DNA of 64,000 nt from Amphiura filiformis. Taxonomy: Eukaryota; Echinodermata; Ophiuroidea; Amphilepidida; Amphiuridae. A model generated the notes under the pieces. The model was not told where the DNA came from, ran no database searches, and was given only the letters and a program-made list of their open reading frames with translations. Positions 11,245 to 23,539 of this stretch are shown here, piece by piece. Made by a program: the position numbers and the translations under genes. How positions within the stretch are numbered: position 1 is the first letter of the stretch; the number at the start of each line of letters is the position of its first letter. The stretch spans positions 9,260,815-9,324,814 of the forward strand of contig NC_092637.1 of NCBI RefSeq assembly GCF_039555335.1, read 5' to 3'.

Positions 11245-11621
11245 CCTTAGGGGCTGTGCAATAATTACGAGCCCTGGGAGGGTAAAATTGGGGGGGGGCA
11301 AGAAATTTTTGGTGAACCGAAAGGGGGGGCAAGCAATTCCCCCCAAGCGATTTTTGGCATGCATTCATGGGGCGCCTTTTTAATAAAACGCTCAAAATGG
11401 TTTGGGAAAACAGTACGAAAACGCTTAAATTTTCCTGCTTGCTGCGCCGCAACATAGGCCTACATCTAGACCATTTAAGGTTTGCAATTTGGGATCCAAA
11501 AATTTGGCATGTTCAAGGGAGGGGGCAAAGAATTTTTGGCGAGCCGGGGGCAAGCGATTTTTATGCGAGCCATTTGCAAATTTTACCCCCGGGAGGGCTC
11601 ATGATTGCACAGCCCCTTAGG
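11245..11621. mobile_element. Foldback MITE with CCTTAGGGGCTGTGCA termini
   Basis: The left end CCTTAGGGGCTGTGCAAT then GAGCCCTGGGAGGGTAAAATT mirrors AATTTTACCCCCGGGAGGGC then ATTGCACAGCCCCTTAGG. G-rich internal blocks (GGGGGGCAAG.AATTTTTGG) repeat inside. Confidence 0.85.
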
Positions 11622-11639
11622 CCTACCCCCTAAACAAGC

Positions 11640-11830
11640 TAAAATTGTATTGAAATCAGTCTTTTTGAATAAAATAACCATGTACTATCTGTGGTCATCT
11701 TGTGACTCCCTACATTTTGGTCATCAAAAATGTTATGACCCCCCCCCCTATTTTTCTTTCCAAAAATGTATGAACCCTTCTCTGTATATTTGGGACCCCC
11801 TTCTGAAGAAAATGATAGCTCCCCCTAGGC
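11640..11830. repeat. Inverted copy of the 4.1-4.3 kb dispersed repeat
   Basis: CATTTTGGTCATCAAAAATG, CCCCTATTTTTCTTTCC and TATATTTGGGACCCCC are the reverse complement of 4110-4220. Confidence 0.7.
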
Positions 11831-12816
11831 CTAATCATTATTTGTTCTTGAGCAAAGATTGGTGAATCATATGATTTAAAAATGCATCGTTAAACCATAT
11901 TTTGTACTTTTGTTCTCAAAATTACAAAAAAAGTAACATAGGCAATTATCGTAGTAGGCTGGTGATATCCATTCTTGTTCCAAAATTGTTAATTGTGCCC
12001 TTGGTTTGTTCTGACTAGAAATATGAAACACTGGCCATGTTTCTGACCAAAGCTTCTGACATTCATAACATCGTTGGTCAATCATGTTCCAAACGGGATA
12101 TGTAGAACCGCGCAGTCTTCTCCAAGTGTGTACATCTCGATTTGCGGATTGACCCATGACCTCATGAAACGTAAACATTAAACACATGGCAGGCGTGAAA
12201 TATAAATTTCTCTGTGTCTTCTTGCCAGGAAAATCAGGAACTTAACCAGTTGCAGTCATTTGATTGTGAGTAGCAAAGTACACAAGCAACCAGGCCTTGT
12301 TGTGGCTTATGAAGGCGAATTTAGTTTGACACTTTGTCAAATAAGTAACATAGAATTGAAAGAAATGTTACACGATTGACCATATCTCTGAATCGTGTAA
12401 AAGCTTAAAAAGTCTTGACCATGGCGTCTAAAAAATTGATATTTCAAATTGGCTGATCGTAATCCCCAAATTTGAGTATACACATGTACCGAAGATATGC
12501 ACCATATCTTGCAAAGTTAATTTTTTTGAAAATAATTAAACAAGCTATGAAAGCTAGACTGTTAAAAGAAATTTTTGAAAAAAAAAATTTAGTTGTAAAT
12601 TTAGGTTTTCTACAACTTGTAATTTTATTTGTGAAGTAGAGATATCAAAACTGAATAGCAAGAATGTTATTATGGGATGTTTTATAGATTACTACAATTT
12701 GGTTTAGAAATCGAATGAGGAAAATCGATGAAATGACTGGTCCAAAAAATAATAGCGAGTGCTATAATTAATGACCCAGTTCTTTCACTCCCAGTCCCAA
12801 TCAGAGTCTGAAAATT
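11831..12816. other. No gene recognised
   Basis: AT-rich sequence. A minus-strand frame at 11876-12187 has no recognisable domain, and no inverted-repeat element was detected. Confidence 0.4.
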
Positions 12817-12946
12817 AATAATAATAATAATAATAATAATAATGCATTTATAATGCGCCATCTATCTAGACAACCTATTCCGAGGCGCAAACATTGAACA
12901 ATTAAAAATTAACACACAATTATAAAAAAACAGTCACATATAGAAA

Positions 12947-14529
12947 TCAATTGTCATAAGCAATCTTAAACAGATGAGTTTTTAAAGTCTTTTTGAAAAT
13001 ATCAAGTGAATCACATATACGCAGATTTAAAGGAAGCAAGTTCCAAAGAGCAGGTGCACAAGCATAGAAGGCCCGGTCGCCAAATGATGAAGAAGTCCGT
13101 GGAACTGAAAGAAGACATTTATCCGATGATCTAAGGTTTCGTGATGGAATATAAAAATTGATAAGTTCACTGATATAAGAAGGTGCCATGTCATGGAGCG
13201 CTTTCCAGGTGAGAAGAAGGAGTTTGAAATGAATGCGATATCGAATTGGTAACCAATGCAGACGTTGTAAGACGGGTGAAATATGGTCAAATTTCCTAGT
13301 CCTTGTGAGCATGCGTGCAGCAGCATTTTGAGCCTGTTGAAGTTTATTGAGTTGTCGTTCAGTGATTCCATATAATAAAGCATTTCCATTGTCAAGACGT
13401 GATGTGACCAAAGCGTGGACAAGTGTTGCAGCAGTATCATAATCGAGCACTTTGCGAATTTCATTAATGTTTCTAATCTGAAAATACGTTGATTTGCACA
13501 CATTTTTGATGTGGTCAGCGTCCATTGAGAGAATGTTGTCAAATATAATTCCTAGATTGCGAGTATTAGAAGAAGCTTGAATGTTGGCAGAATCAATTTG
13601 AAGAGAGTTGGAGCGAAGTTTTGATTGATTATATTTGGAGGTGATAATAAGAAGTTCAGTTTTGTCATCATTTAATTTCAATTTATTTACAGTCATCCAT
13701 GATTTAATGTCCTTGATACATAATTCAATTTGCGAACGTGAAGAAAGTTCATCTGATGCACTATCTAAATCAAAAGATAAATAAAGCTGTGTATCGTCGG
13801 CGCGCATACATGTGAACTTGTAATCCATGATTGCGGGCGATGTTCGCTATTGGAGACGAGTAAATGGTGAAGAATTGAGGTCCTAATACAGATCCTTGGG
13901 GGCACCGAAAAGGAGTGGAATGAATGATGACAAACAACCATTGATGTTGACAGCCTGCAATCTGTCGGTCAAATAAGAACGGGTCCATTCAAGTGCACTA
14001 CCTCTAATACCAAAAGAGGAGAGACGCGACAGAAGGACACCATGGTCTATGGTGTCGAAGGCAGCAGATAGATCAAGTAATACCAAAAATACACCACGTT
14101 TTTTATCCAAATTACATAATATGTCATTTTGAACACGAAGTAATGCTGTTTCAGTTCCATGATGTTTTCTATACGCTGATTGGAAGCGCTCATATAGGTT
14201 GTTCACAGTAAGATGATCAGCTATACGAGATGAAACAACTTTTTCAATTATTTTTGAGATGAAAGCCAAGTTTGATACCGGCCGGTAATTTTTCAAGATT
14301 TCAGAGTCAAGCGATGGCTTTTTAAGAAGAGGTGTGACGAGGGCAGTTTTGAAACAAGATGGAAAAACTGCTGACTCAATGAAAGATTAACAATGCGTGT
14401 AATAAGCGGAGCAAGCAGCTGAAGATGATTCTTTAAAAGCCACGTAGGAATAGGGTCAGAGTCACATGATTTTGGTGGTGCAGCACTGATGATTTTACAA
14501 ATTTCCTCTTCCGGCGAGGCGGAAAACAT
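12947..14529 (-). pseudogene. Reverse transcriptase of the CR1/L2-like element, frameshifted
   Basis: Motifs in order: [74 protein letters not shown] (motif A), [36 protein letters not shown] (motif B region), then the YADD box. At the YADD box itself the frame slips near 13800, so one frame reads MYARRRY and the next RADDTQLYLSF; the segment appears to carry extra bases inside the catalytic box. Downstream are LKLNDDKTELL, LVTSRLDNGNALLYG, HWLPIRYRIHFKLLLLTWKA and a stop at 12947-12949. This enzyme would copy element RNA into DNA at a nicked target; here it cannot be translated intact. Breaks also lie near 14290 and 13885-13985. Confidence 0.92.
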
Positions 14530-14664
14530 CTAAATGAGATTTTAAATCATGTTCAATGTCCGAAGTAGTGGATGTGTTTTGCTTGTCAATAGCAGTAAGT
14601 TCAGAGTCCAAATCATCACGTATTTTAGTAATTTTTGAAGTGAAGAAACTATTAAATTTTTGTG

Positions 14665-15618
14665 CTAGTTGTTCCTTAGAGTTGTGAGAAGGAAGTTTTG
14701 CTTTTCCTTTTGGTGCAGCAGACTTTCAACAATCTTAAAAAGTTCCTTCTGGTCAGAACAATTTGAAATTTTGTCTCTATAGTATGCTGCCTTTGCATCA
14801 TAAATCATGTTATAAACATGTTGGCGTTGAGTTTTAAAAAGCTGATGATCCACTTCCAATTTGGTTTTCCTCCACTTACGCTCAAGTCTTTTCCTCAATT
14901 TCTTCGCTTCATCAATCTCAGGGGAGTACCAGGGATGGGAAGGGCGAATTGTAATGGTACGGGATTTCAAAGGTACATGCTTATCCAAAATGTTACAGAG
15001 AGACGAGTTATATTTATGTACAATTTCATTTAGATCTGCTGATGAATCAGTGCTTGCAAAAGATTTCTCAATATCCAAAGCAAATTGTTCATGGTCAAGT
15101 TCTTTATATTTTCGATAAGAAATGTGCTGTTTCAAAAGTGGAGGTTTCTTGAGGTTCAGCTTACAAAGAATCGAAACATGATCAGTCATAAAACAGTCGA
15201 CATTAACAGAATTAATTAAATTATCAGAGGCGCGGCCAATTACTAAATCCAAAATATGTCCTTTGATATGAGTCGGAGAATTAACATATTGATCAAAGTT
15301 ACAAATATCCAATAGTTCTTTCAGCCGTGCAGTATCATTATCATTTGGGTCTTCAAAATGAAAGTTAAAGTCACCAACAATTAAAAGTTTAGTTCTTGAG
15401 GTAGATGACAGGGTACTAAGGAAATCAGAAAATTCCTGAAGAAAAACTTTGGCTGTGACGCGATGCTTCTTGCTGTAAGTTGGTCTGTATATGACAACCA
15501 ATTTCAGAGAAGAACATGTACCAGGAAAAGTCAAATCACAACATAAACTTTCAAAAGAGAGATATTTGAGTTGGGAGCCGGTACTTCTGGTTATTGTTTG
15601 TTTATAGCAAAATAGCAA
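14665..15618 (-). pseudogene. AP-endonuclease domain of the retrotransposon, N-terminus missing
   Basis: The frame reads LVVIYRPTY, LLIVGDFNFHFEDPNDNDT (catalytic Asp/Asn box), THIKGHILDLVI and MTDHVSILCKL (the final Asp-His of the exonuclease-endonuclease-phosphatase fold), then a linker rich in Lys/Arg and Trp (HPWYSPEIDEAKKLRKRLER) leading to the RT. The first conserved blocks (N-, E- and Y-containing motifs) are absent, showing 5' truncation. The domain nicks target DNA to prime reverse transcription. Confidence 0.88.
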
Positions 15619-16687
15619 TGGAAAAATAATAATATATATGTAAATCTTTCCCTTTCCGTTGCAATATAACTTTCAGATTTCGATGATTATCTAGGCCAAT
15701 TTAGATGTTTAATATGCCAAAAACATCCCATTTTAGCTCTCAAAATTTCAAAAGAGAATGTAACCTTAAAAAGGCCCTTTCAGTGATTAAAAAAATAAAA
15801 ATTGCTTATCAATTGCCTCAAATTGAAGGATAAGTCATTAAAATTGTCATTAGGTATTTTTGAAATGAAAAAAGTTTGAAAAAAATGAGGAAAACAGCAG
15901 TATTGTCAAAGTTGAGGCCCCATTAGAATACATGGAGCTAATATAATACATGTACAGTCAGTATATCAATTACAGGTTTCACGTAAATGTTGTCTTACAT
16001 GTAATGTGGTACTACTAGTACTTATACACCGGTCCTTGATAATATTTGTGACTATTTGTGCATTTTTTTTTACAATTTTTTTTTTGAGGATTTGTAGAGT
16101 CTCTGGATCTACATGTATACTAGGAATTTTAATTGAATGAACACAGCTGTACCGGGTATTTGATCCAACCACAATCAAGGCATTAGCCAGAGGGGTGTCC
16201 AGGTGTCATTTGGACACCCTGTTAATGCATTGACCACAATCGCTTATCGCGATTTCAAACTTCATGCGAAGGCACAACCTTGGATTGATGCAATACATTG
16301 TATAATACTTGACCAATCACAAGTGCGTTGGCATATGGTTACGAGTTATTCAAGCACAGTCGCATGACGCACATCCTCGCGTACATGGCAAAAATTTGGC
16401 ACGCTATCATCGCTATTCCACTATAGAACCAAGTGCTACAATAATTTGTGGAACACATGGGAAAAATTACAATTTTGTAGTAAAAGGGACTCACAACTGG
16501 CATTGACATGACACTGACTTACTACGTATGGATTTTTATTTCAGATTTTTAGGAATTTTGCTGTGGAATCGAATCGAGAGAGAATTCAGAGAAGTTTGTA
16601 AACAAAGATACAATTTAGGTGAGTTATTTCTTTGAATATTTTTGCACTGAATGTTGACCCCATAACAGGGGTCGATTTCAGTTACAT
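15619..16687. other. No gene recognised; short hairpin
   Basis: No domain was seen. A compact inverted repeat, GGGTGTCCA..TTTGGACACCC, lies at about 16192-16220. Confidence 0.4.
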
Positions 16688-18245
16688 GTACCACTCAGCC
16701 CTCGAATTAACCCACGGCACCCACAGCATTTTGCCGTGGGTGCCCATGCCAACTGCAGTAATGGGCCAGAGCCAAAAAACTCAACCTTAGAAAATGTAAA
16801 AATTGTCACAGGAGTGAATTTTTCCTCTGGTTTAATAGACTACTAACCAAAGATTATGAATCGGCAAAAAAAAAGGAAAATTTGCCCGTCAATTTCGGAC
16901 TGCAAGCAATTAAATACACATGTAGCGCCCTCTTGTTTGGCGGGACGGAATTGCTAAATTTGATGTTACTACATATTTAAAAAAGATAGAATTTTTTTGT
17001 GTATGGTATTATAAAGGTCTTCTGTATAGACAATTTCAGCACTAAAAAAAATGTCAGTGGACTTTGCAAAAATAAAGAAATAAATTAAAATATGTGTAAA
17101 ATTCCGTCCCGCCACATTTTGAGGTGATTTTTTACGTTCGGAAGGGACGAAAAACAAATTTTAGTCAAAACTTTCCAAAATATCAACTATTATGGTAATA
17201 AACATTCCTGAGTACACTAAAATTGAATTCATCAACTTTGCTAGACTCAGAGCCATTTTAACTTCTTACTTTTCAGGCCTTTAGTGGTAGGATGCCAGCA
17301 ATAAGGCTATTTTCAGGGTCTGTGGTGTAAAACATGGCCCTGCCACATTTTGAGATGATTTTTTTAAGTTCAGGAAGGGATGAAAATTTTCTTTCTCAGT
17401 TTATATTTTGCAATAATTTTTCATTGGAAGTGAAAGAAAAGACAATTTTGTCAGTTTTAAAGTGAATCAATTGCTTTTTTTCTTGATTTTGACATGGTGG
17501 ACAAAATTCCGTTCCGTCTCATTCCGTCCCGCCACAATGACATGATTTTCAAAAATCAATGAGCGTACTATAAAGAGGGGGTGAATTTTATAATTCCTTC
17601 CATAACAAAAGAAGGATAGTTCAAGAAGTTAATACCAATGTTAGAAACAAATGTTTTATCCCAGTACTTTTGATAAAATAAAAAAAAATGTACTGTGTAC
17701 ACAAATACATGAAGTTTATCATTCCGTCCCGCCACATCGATGAATTTGTGTTACCGTGGCAACATGTTGATTCTTTGGACTATTTTTCTTGTGTGTGAAT
17801 GCAGTCTGTAACTTACTTGTTTATATTAAGAACATGAAGAATCCATAAAATAAACAGTCACAGAGCTACAATTTAAAAGGTCTATCAAAATTCCGTCCCG
17901 CCACAAACGGGAATTTTGGCTCTGGCCCTAATGCCTTAAAAATATGTCCTTTACCCAAGGCAGTCACTTGCTGTGCCCTCTAATGAAGTTGCTGTCGGTG
18001 CCCCAGCCCTGCCCCTCCATTATAAAAATCATCTATCTCTGTTTGTGTGTGTTTTCTTCACTTTTGAGAACTTCCCTTGGTGCCCTTCTCAACCTTTCAA
18101 CAGTTGACATGATGCCCTCTAGAAATACAGGTATTACAAACTGCTGTGCTGCCTTGCCTTTTCAGTGAAAATCCAAGGCAATTTTCAACTTGCCCTAAAA
18201 AAGTTGCTGTGCCCCTTCAGATCCTTAATTCGAGGGCTGGTACCA
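16688..18245. mobile_element. Nested foldback elements with an internal CCGTCCCGCCACA motif
   Basis: The outer inverted repeat GTACCACTCAGCCCTCGAAT (16688) pairs with TTCGAGGGCTGGTACC (to 18245). An inner pair, GGGCCAGAGCCAAAA at 16763 and TTTTGGCTCTGGCCC ending at 17928, marks a second element inside. In the inner element ATTCCGTCCCGCCACA occurs at about 17101, 17520, 17722 and 17889, and inverted near 16939. No transposase ORF is present, so both would be non-autonomous. Confidence 0.75.
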
Positions 18246-18899
18246 CTGCACTTTTTCCTTAAGTATGAGCTGAATATCACCCAATTTTTGCATGCATACA
18301 TGTACAATGTAGGCAGATGTACAAAAAAATCGAACCCTGCCCCATAACAATAATTTATAACAGAAGATAAAAGAGGCATTATCAAGCATCGGACATGCTC
18401 AAATTCAACTTGATTCATCATGTAAATACATACCGGTAATACATAAAATATTTTCATTTTACTTGTTTCTTTTTTGGTGGGGAAAGAAGATAAAACGCCT
18501 GAAAATATGATAAAAATTAAAATGCAAAAGAAAATGTCAAGGAAAAAAGGTGAAGCACTCCTGCTTTGACTACTAGCAATAATGTGTGATTTGCATATTA
18601 ATGAATAGAGTCCTATTTAAATGTTAGTTTTCACTGCTCATATTGGCCCAATGAGGTAAAAACAAATAAAATTGCAATTTCATTCCAGCGCCTACAATGC
18701 TGGTATTAGCTTTACGATGGTATTACATGTATGTATTTTAGCGCGACGTAAGACAAATAGCGATATAAATGCACAGTTTATATGTCTAGACATATACATT
18801 TTATGATTCAATAATATGTGTTTCATTAGCTGACATTCATATGAGACATGTTATCAAGCACTCTATCGGTGAACTCTGAAAACCGAAGATAGACTGTAA
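18246..18899. other. No gene recognised
   Basis: AT-rich sequence with TACATGTA octamers. No coding or foldback structure was seen. Confidence 0.4.
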
Positions 18900-19257
18900 T
18901 TAAGGGGTACTACACCCGTGGCCAATTTATGCCTATTTTTGCACTTTTCTCAAAAATTATAGCGCATTGGTGACAACTAAAATATGTATATTATAGGGGC
19001 AAGGACTACAACTACTGCACTGAAAATTCAGCTACTCAAGGCAAGTAGTTATTGATTTATTGATCAAATAGTGGTTTTCCTCATTTTTGACTGTAACTCC
19101 ACAACTGTTGTCTGTGATGAAATAAAATTTTCAGTACAGTAGTTGTAGTTCTTGCCCCTATAATATACATATCTTACTTGTCATCAATGCGCTATATAAT
19201 TTGTGAGAAAAATGCAAAAATAGGCACAAAATTGGGCAGGGGTGTAGTACCCCCTTA
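18900..19257. mobile_element. MITE family 2 (GGGGTACTACACCC), copy 1
   Basis: TTAAGGGGTACTACACCCGT at the left mirrors GGGTGTAGTACCCCCTTAA at the right, with ATTATAGGGGCAAGGACTAC and GTAGTTCTTGCCCCTATAAT inside. TTAA flanks both ends. Sister copies lie at 33953-34314 and 57347-57697. Confidence 0.88.
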
Positions 19258-19409
19258 AACCACTTCAGGCTTAGTCTTTCATGTGGTATTTTTAGTACCG
19301 TAGGCGTACACCACACTGCAAAAATCATTAAAAGGTGTGTTTCTAAATTAAACGCTCCTCTTGCACCACTATTCTAAACATGCTTGACTCTGTAGAGTGG
19401 CAGCCATGC

Positions 19410-19570
19410 AGCCCTGATAACTTACGTCTGCGTAAATTTACAAAAGCGTGTGTCTGTCATGATATGTAAAGCGTAAGACCTAGGTGCTGCGCCCAGCTAG
19501 GTGTATGCCATTCTGATATATCAATCCACAATGTTAAGAGTTCTGCCTTTTACGAGCTGATCACAGTACC
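19410..19570. mobile_element. MITE family 3, truncated copy
   Basis: TACGTCTGCGTAAATT, GCTGCGCCCAGCTAGGTGTA, CATTCTGATATATCAATCCA and GAGCTGATCA match, inverted, the fuller copy at 39711-39910. The left terminus is degraded. Confidence 0.6.
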
Positions 19571-19736
19571 GTAATTTGCTACAATCTGAAAATTACATTG
19601 TTTGTGTTGAAGGGGACAAATTTCCCGCCCGCCTCACAGTCACATTTCAAAGCCAGCAGGATACAAAGCAATTTTTGTTTTTTATTTGGCCTTATTTTCA
19701 TAATGTTTTTGGGGAAAATTGCTGGCATCTCTGAAT

Positions 19737-19941
19737 ACAGGGTGTCCCTGAAACAACTGTATCGTCAGAAACTTAATTGTTTGGGTATTTTAACGCCACA
19801 ATGAAAAAATTAGGTAAACAAGGTAAAAAATAAGCGCCCACACAAAATGACTTCGTTAAGCGCCCTGGACGCTTATTGGAATGAATACGGTACCCAACAA
19901 AGTCAGTTTCCGACGATACAGTTCTTTCAGGGATATCCTGT
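19737..19941. mobile_element. Small MITE with ACAGGGTGTCCCTGAAA termini
   Basis: ACAGGGTGTCCCTGAAACAA then TGTATCGTCAGAAAC pairs with GTTTCCGACGATACAGTTCT then TTCAGGGATATCCTGT at the right. The ends resemble those of Tc1/mariner- or ISL2EU-type MITEs; the class is an inference. Confidence 0.75.
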
Positions 19942-20749
19942 ATAAGTTTACGTCCATTTATTCTGCAACTCATAATACTCGACCTTCGATGTTTGCACAG
20001 GTTACGCATACAAGGCTTCTTTTTTTGCTACACTTGTTAAATACTGTATTCTGATTGATGTTCAAATTTGATTCATAATTTTTCATGAGTCAACTCAACT
20101 ATATCTTTTACATCTTAAGATTGCCTAGGTTCTAAAATTAAGTAAAAGTACTGGTCATTTTAATGAAATTTTTAATGCGATCGATCACCAGTCTTGATCA
20201 GCTGTGTTTACTCCTGAAATTCCATTACTTTACACAGTGTCTTGCTTCATCGATTTCTACTATCAATCAATTTTATCGCAATGGACTCTAGCCTCAAATG
20301 TAAAGCTATTTTTGTTCAATGTTTTTTCTGCACTTGAACGCTTGAAAAATCTGGCAAAAATTTTACACGATCTTGGCTTCATTCGGCTTTATACTTGCTA
20401 GCACTACTAAACCCAGTGCTTATTTATTTTCTGTTATCAGTGAAGAGTGCAAGGTTTCTTAAAGCCTATGCAAGATGTATCATTTCTTTCATTCTGTATC
20501 TGTGATGCCCCTTGCTTGTTTTAATTGCACTTTCTGAGAGTGTATAATTCACATCCTCATACTTTTGGTAGACAGTTGAAGAGATTTACTGACATACATC
20601 TTTGTATGGATTTTTCCATTGGGAAGTTGTTGGATTGGAACCTCAAGTCAAAATTTTGCCATCCATCTGGCATAGTACATGTATATGGGTCTCTTGAATT
20701 TATGAGTTCCCTCACCGTAACACAATTCGCAAGAACTACGGCCAGGGAC

Positions 20750-20890
20750 TGCCTTTAATTTCGAGCGAGAGCAATCGCTCTCTACTGCTCTCCTTAAATC
20801 TGATATAGGAGAGTGATATTTAGCTCTCCTTAGTTGACCATTCATTCTCTCCTTACATTCTATTGTAGTGCTCTAAACAGCTCTCCTTGA
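20750..20890. repeat. Dispersed repeat (inverted copy at 54.6 kb)
   Basis: GCTCTCTACTGCTCTCC, ATCTGATATAGGAGAGTGAT, CATTCTCTCCTTACATTCTA and GCTCTAAACAGCTCTCC match the reverse complement of 54600-54730. Confidence 0.7.
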
Positions 20891-21162
20891 AGGCCCCAGA
20901 AGAGATATTTGATGTTTTGCTGCAAATTGCAAAAGATGTCCCTGTACAGCCCACCATTCTTCTAACATACATAGTAGTGTGTCCTATCATTAAAATCTTA
21001 CAAAATCTTAAAAAGAAAACCACTGTGCATGCATGTATTGCACGTGGAGACCTTGAGTATGGTGTACGCCTGGAAAAACTAGGTCTGATGTCTGATATAA
21101 TTACAATGTACTTGCTATTTCCTTTATTGCCAAGTGTTTTTACTGCAAGCATGATCTATTGA
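20887..21162 (+). other. Unrecognised open frame (91 codons)
   Basis: The frame reads KAPEEIFDVLLQIAKDVPVQ then LARGDLEYG-like sequence (CIARGDLEYGVRLEKLGLMS) and ends at 21162. Its composition looks protein-like, but I recognise no family and there is no ATG at its 5' end. It could be an exon, a decayed transposon ORF or chance. Confidence 0.25.
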
Positions 21163-21512
21163 AGCATGATTTTGATGCTACTTGTTTTCCAGTTTATTTG
21201 GATCAACTTCCTCCACCCATCTCTCAAAGACCAATTCTTGTTTGTCTCCAATTTCCTGGACAATCTCAAAAACATTTCAGAACAATTAGTTTGGATTCAA
21301 AATAGTTTTTAGTTTTACCTAAAGGTTGTGCTTATTATCAAACCTCTTTGTTTGAAAATATATCTATAGGCAGATTGCATCCTTTGCCCTGTTCCCCTGT
21401 GTTCCTGTGGGAACCAATTAGGTTTAGCCACTTTGAAAGTGACTTTGTCACTATCTGGCTATCCCTGCCAGGGGTTCTCTTGTCCTTTGTTTTTGATTCC
21501 TGGTAAAGGGAT

Positions 21513-22662
21513 CTGGAATGAGCGTTTTGACAGTATTTTTTGTGGGACATGAGAGCACATCAGACATATCGAATTGCATTCTGAATATGAAGATCACTGT
21601 TGGCAGGGCACCCTTTTTAAAGGGTGCCACTTGGAAATTTGGAAAATCCTTAAAAGGGTGGGGGTTTAAACTTTGTTGGTAAAAAGGGTGGATTGGTATA
21701 AAGGGTGGGAGTAAAATATAAAGGGTGGGAGTGCCAGCTTACAATATATTTTCATTGAATGATAAAATCATCCTAGTTTCCAAGAATAAGTGCCAAACCA
21801 CTGCCAGCAAACCATATCGCAAGATAAAAATTCCATTTGATGCATGTTTACATCCACTAGGCTATCGTGTGATGTTAGGTGCAGAATTCGGCGTACTTGA
21901 TTTATTTCTAACCAAATTGCCTGTGACTTCATCAATGTATACAAATAGGGGAAAAAGCAAAAGTGGTCGGGGTCAGGAATTTTCAGTGTAAAGGGTGCCT
22001 CAGTATAAAGCGTGGGGGTCAGGAAAAGGGTGCCTCAATAAAAAGGGTGGGGTAAAATAAAAAGGGTGGGGTCAAACCCCACTGCCAAGTATGAAGATTG
22101 TCTTTCTGATATCAAATAATTCTTATTTGTTGAAATTCACGATATAATACAAATTTTATGACAAATTATTAGAATTTGATATTTTTCACATTCTTGATAT
22201 AACAGTCCTCAACGTAAATTTTATAAATCTAATGATATATTCTTAAAGTGCATTTAGCTGTGAGGAAAAGCTGACCATCAATTGAACATTTTGACCTTTC
22301 ATAAAAAGATATGGATTTTTTCCAAAATTTTTTTTCGGTGTTCTGGGAAAAAATCCATATCTTCAATAATGAAAGGTCAAAATCGCCAATTGATCGTCGG
22401 CTTTTCATCCCACCTACATACACTTTAAGTACATATTATCAGATTTAACAAGTTTAATTCGAGTACTGTTAAATATCCAAAATATCAATTTTAATCATTT
22501 GCCATAAAATGTGTATTATAATTTACATACATTGCAAATTTCCAAAAATCAAAATTATTTGATATCAGAAGGACATTCTTCGTATTCAGAATGCAATTCG
22601 ATATGTCTGATGTGCTCTAATGTCCCACAATAAATACTGTCCAAAGGTTCATACCCCACCCC
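21513..22662. mobile_element. Large foldback MITE family 1, full copy with a nested insertion
   Basis: The left end GAATGAGCGTTTTGACAG then GAGCACATCAGACATATCGA mirrors the right end TCGATATGTCTGATGTGCTC then TACTGTCCAAAGGTTCATAC. The centre is the same GACCATCAATTG / CAATTGATCGTCGGC hairpin seen at 7.2 and 47.6 kb. A second element is inserted at 21600-22088. Confidence 0.88.
21600..22088. mobile_element. Nested element with TTGGCAG...CTGCCAA ends and AAAGGGTGGG repeats
   Basis: It begins TTGGCAGGGCACCC and ends GGTCAAACCCCACTGCCAA. Both sides show TATGAAGAT, a probable 9-bp target duplication separated from the left terminus by a few bases. Multiple AAAGGGTGGGG units occur near both ends. 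Confidence 0.65.
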
Positions 22663-23170
22663 TTTTAAAGGCATGCCATCTCTCTAGTTTCTCCAACATG
22701 GGTCGATTCAATGTTTTGCTATATGACCTTGCTTTGCATTTTATATTTTTGGCGTGTGTAATTTATATAGTGTGTAATTTTGATAGTGTGGAATATTTTA
22801 TACATGTGTTTTTTACTGGCAAATAAAATGATGTGATATGATAAAATTCAAAAACCTCAATAATTTCTGGGTCCTCAATGTCTCTAAAATGTATGTCCGT
22901 AACTACTGAACTCCGCTATAGTGATGTTGTAGCTAAATTGTTTGAAAGCTAGTTGCAAACTACAGGTTCCTTTTGCATTTACTGCATTTTTCTACAATGT
23001 CTTGGGTGTGATAAAGGCCTAGAATGTGTCAATCTGGACCTGTAGAGACTTGCTGTACACACCATGAATACATCTCAGTAAAAGGCTAAAATGTTTCCTT
23101 GTATGTGGCTTAAAAACCAAAATAAAATGTGTTTTTTTGTTTAATTTCCATAATTAGGATTTAGACATCA
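22663..23170. other. No gene recognised
   Basis: AT-rich sequence with no domain, ending in a polypyrimidine/AG stretch (TTTCCATAATTAG) at about 23157, just before the following open frame. Confidence 0.35.
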
Positions 23171-23215
23171 TTATATGTTTTGAAATGGCAGCAACATTGA
23201 ATCAAGGCTGAGCAG

Positions 23216-23539
23216 GTGTCACAAGCACTGCTCTTGAAATTTCCAGGGATAGAAGGAGGTGACAAGCTCTTGTTGCAAAAACTTTTCATTGCAGTGAAGC
23301 AGGATAACTGCCCCAAACTTGTGCAGTTTACTGAAGAAGAACTGAACAGTAGACCTAATAATCTCTCATATCCAGCTGCTGAATTTTTTGGAGCGTTGTT
23401 CTGGTGGATGCTATTAGTCAAAGAAGAAAACAAGTCCACTGAATATGGCGAGTTCCATATGGAGTACATTAGGCAATATCCTGTGTTCGCACACACATGG
23501 TTGGAAGAGTTAGATTTTGAGCATGGTCTTAAATTGTAG
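23216..23539 (+). CDS. Terminal-exon-like ORF of unknown function
   Basis: The frame reads ...VSQALLLKFPGIEGGDKLLL, QKLFIAVKQDNCPKLVQFTE, LNSRPNNLSYPAAEFFGALF, WWMLLVKEENKSTEYGEFHM, YIRQYPVFAHTWLEELDFEH and GLKL, then stops. It lacks an ATG at the 5' end, and AG dinucleotides near 23207-23215 could serve as acceptors. The composition (amphipathic helices, few low-complexity tracts) looks like genuine protein, and it may be the last exon of a + strand gene nested in the large intron. I do not recognise the family and found no partner exon upstream. Confidence 0.4.
   Translation: MSQALLLKFPGIEGGDKLLLQKLFIAVKQDNCPKLVQFTEEELNSRPNNLSYPAAEFFGALFWWMLLVKEENKSTEYGEFHMEYIRQYPVFAHTWLEELDFEHGLKL

Larger units (their letters stand above)
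12817..15618 (-). mobile_element. CR1/L2-like non-LTR retrotransposon, 5'-truncated
   Basis: On the minus strand, an endonuclease remnant is followed by a full set of reverse-transcriptase motifs, a C-terminal RT tail, a short 3' UTR and an (ATT)n tail (12817-12843 on the plus strand). Microsatellite tails in place of poly(A) are typical of the L2/CR1 groups. At least four frameshifts break the ORF and the 5' end is missing, so this copy is dead. Confidence 0.9.
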
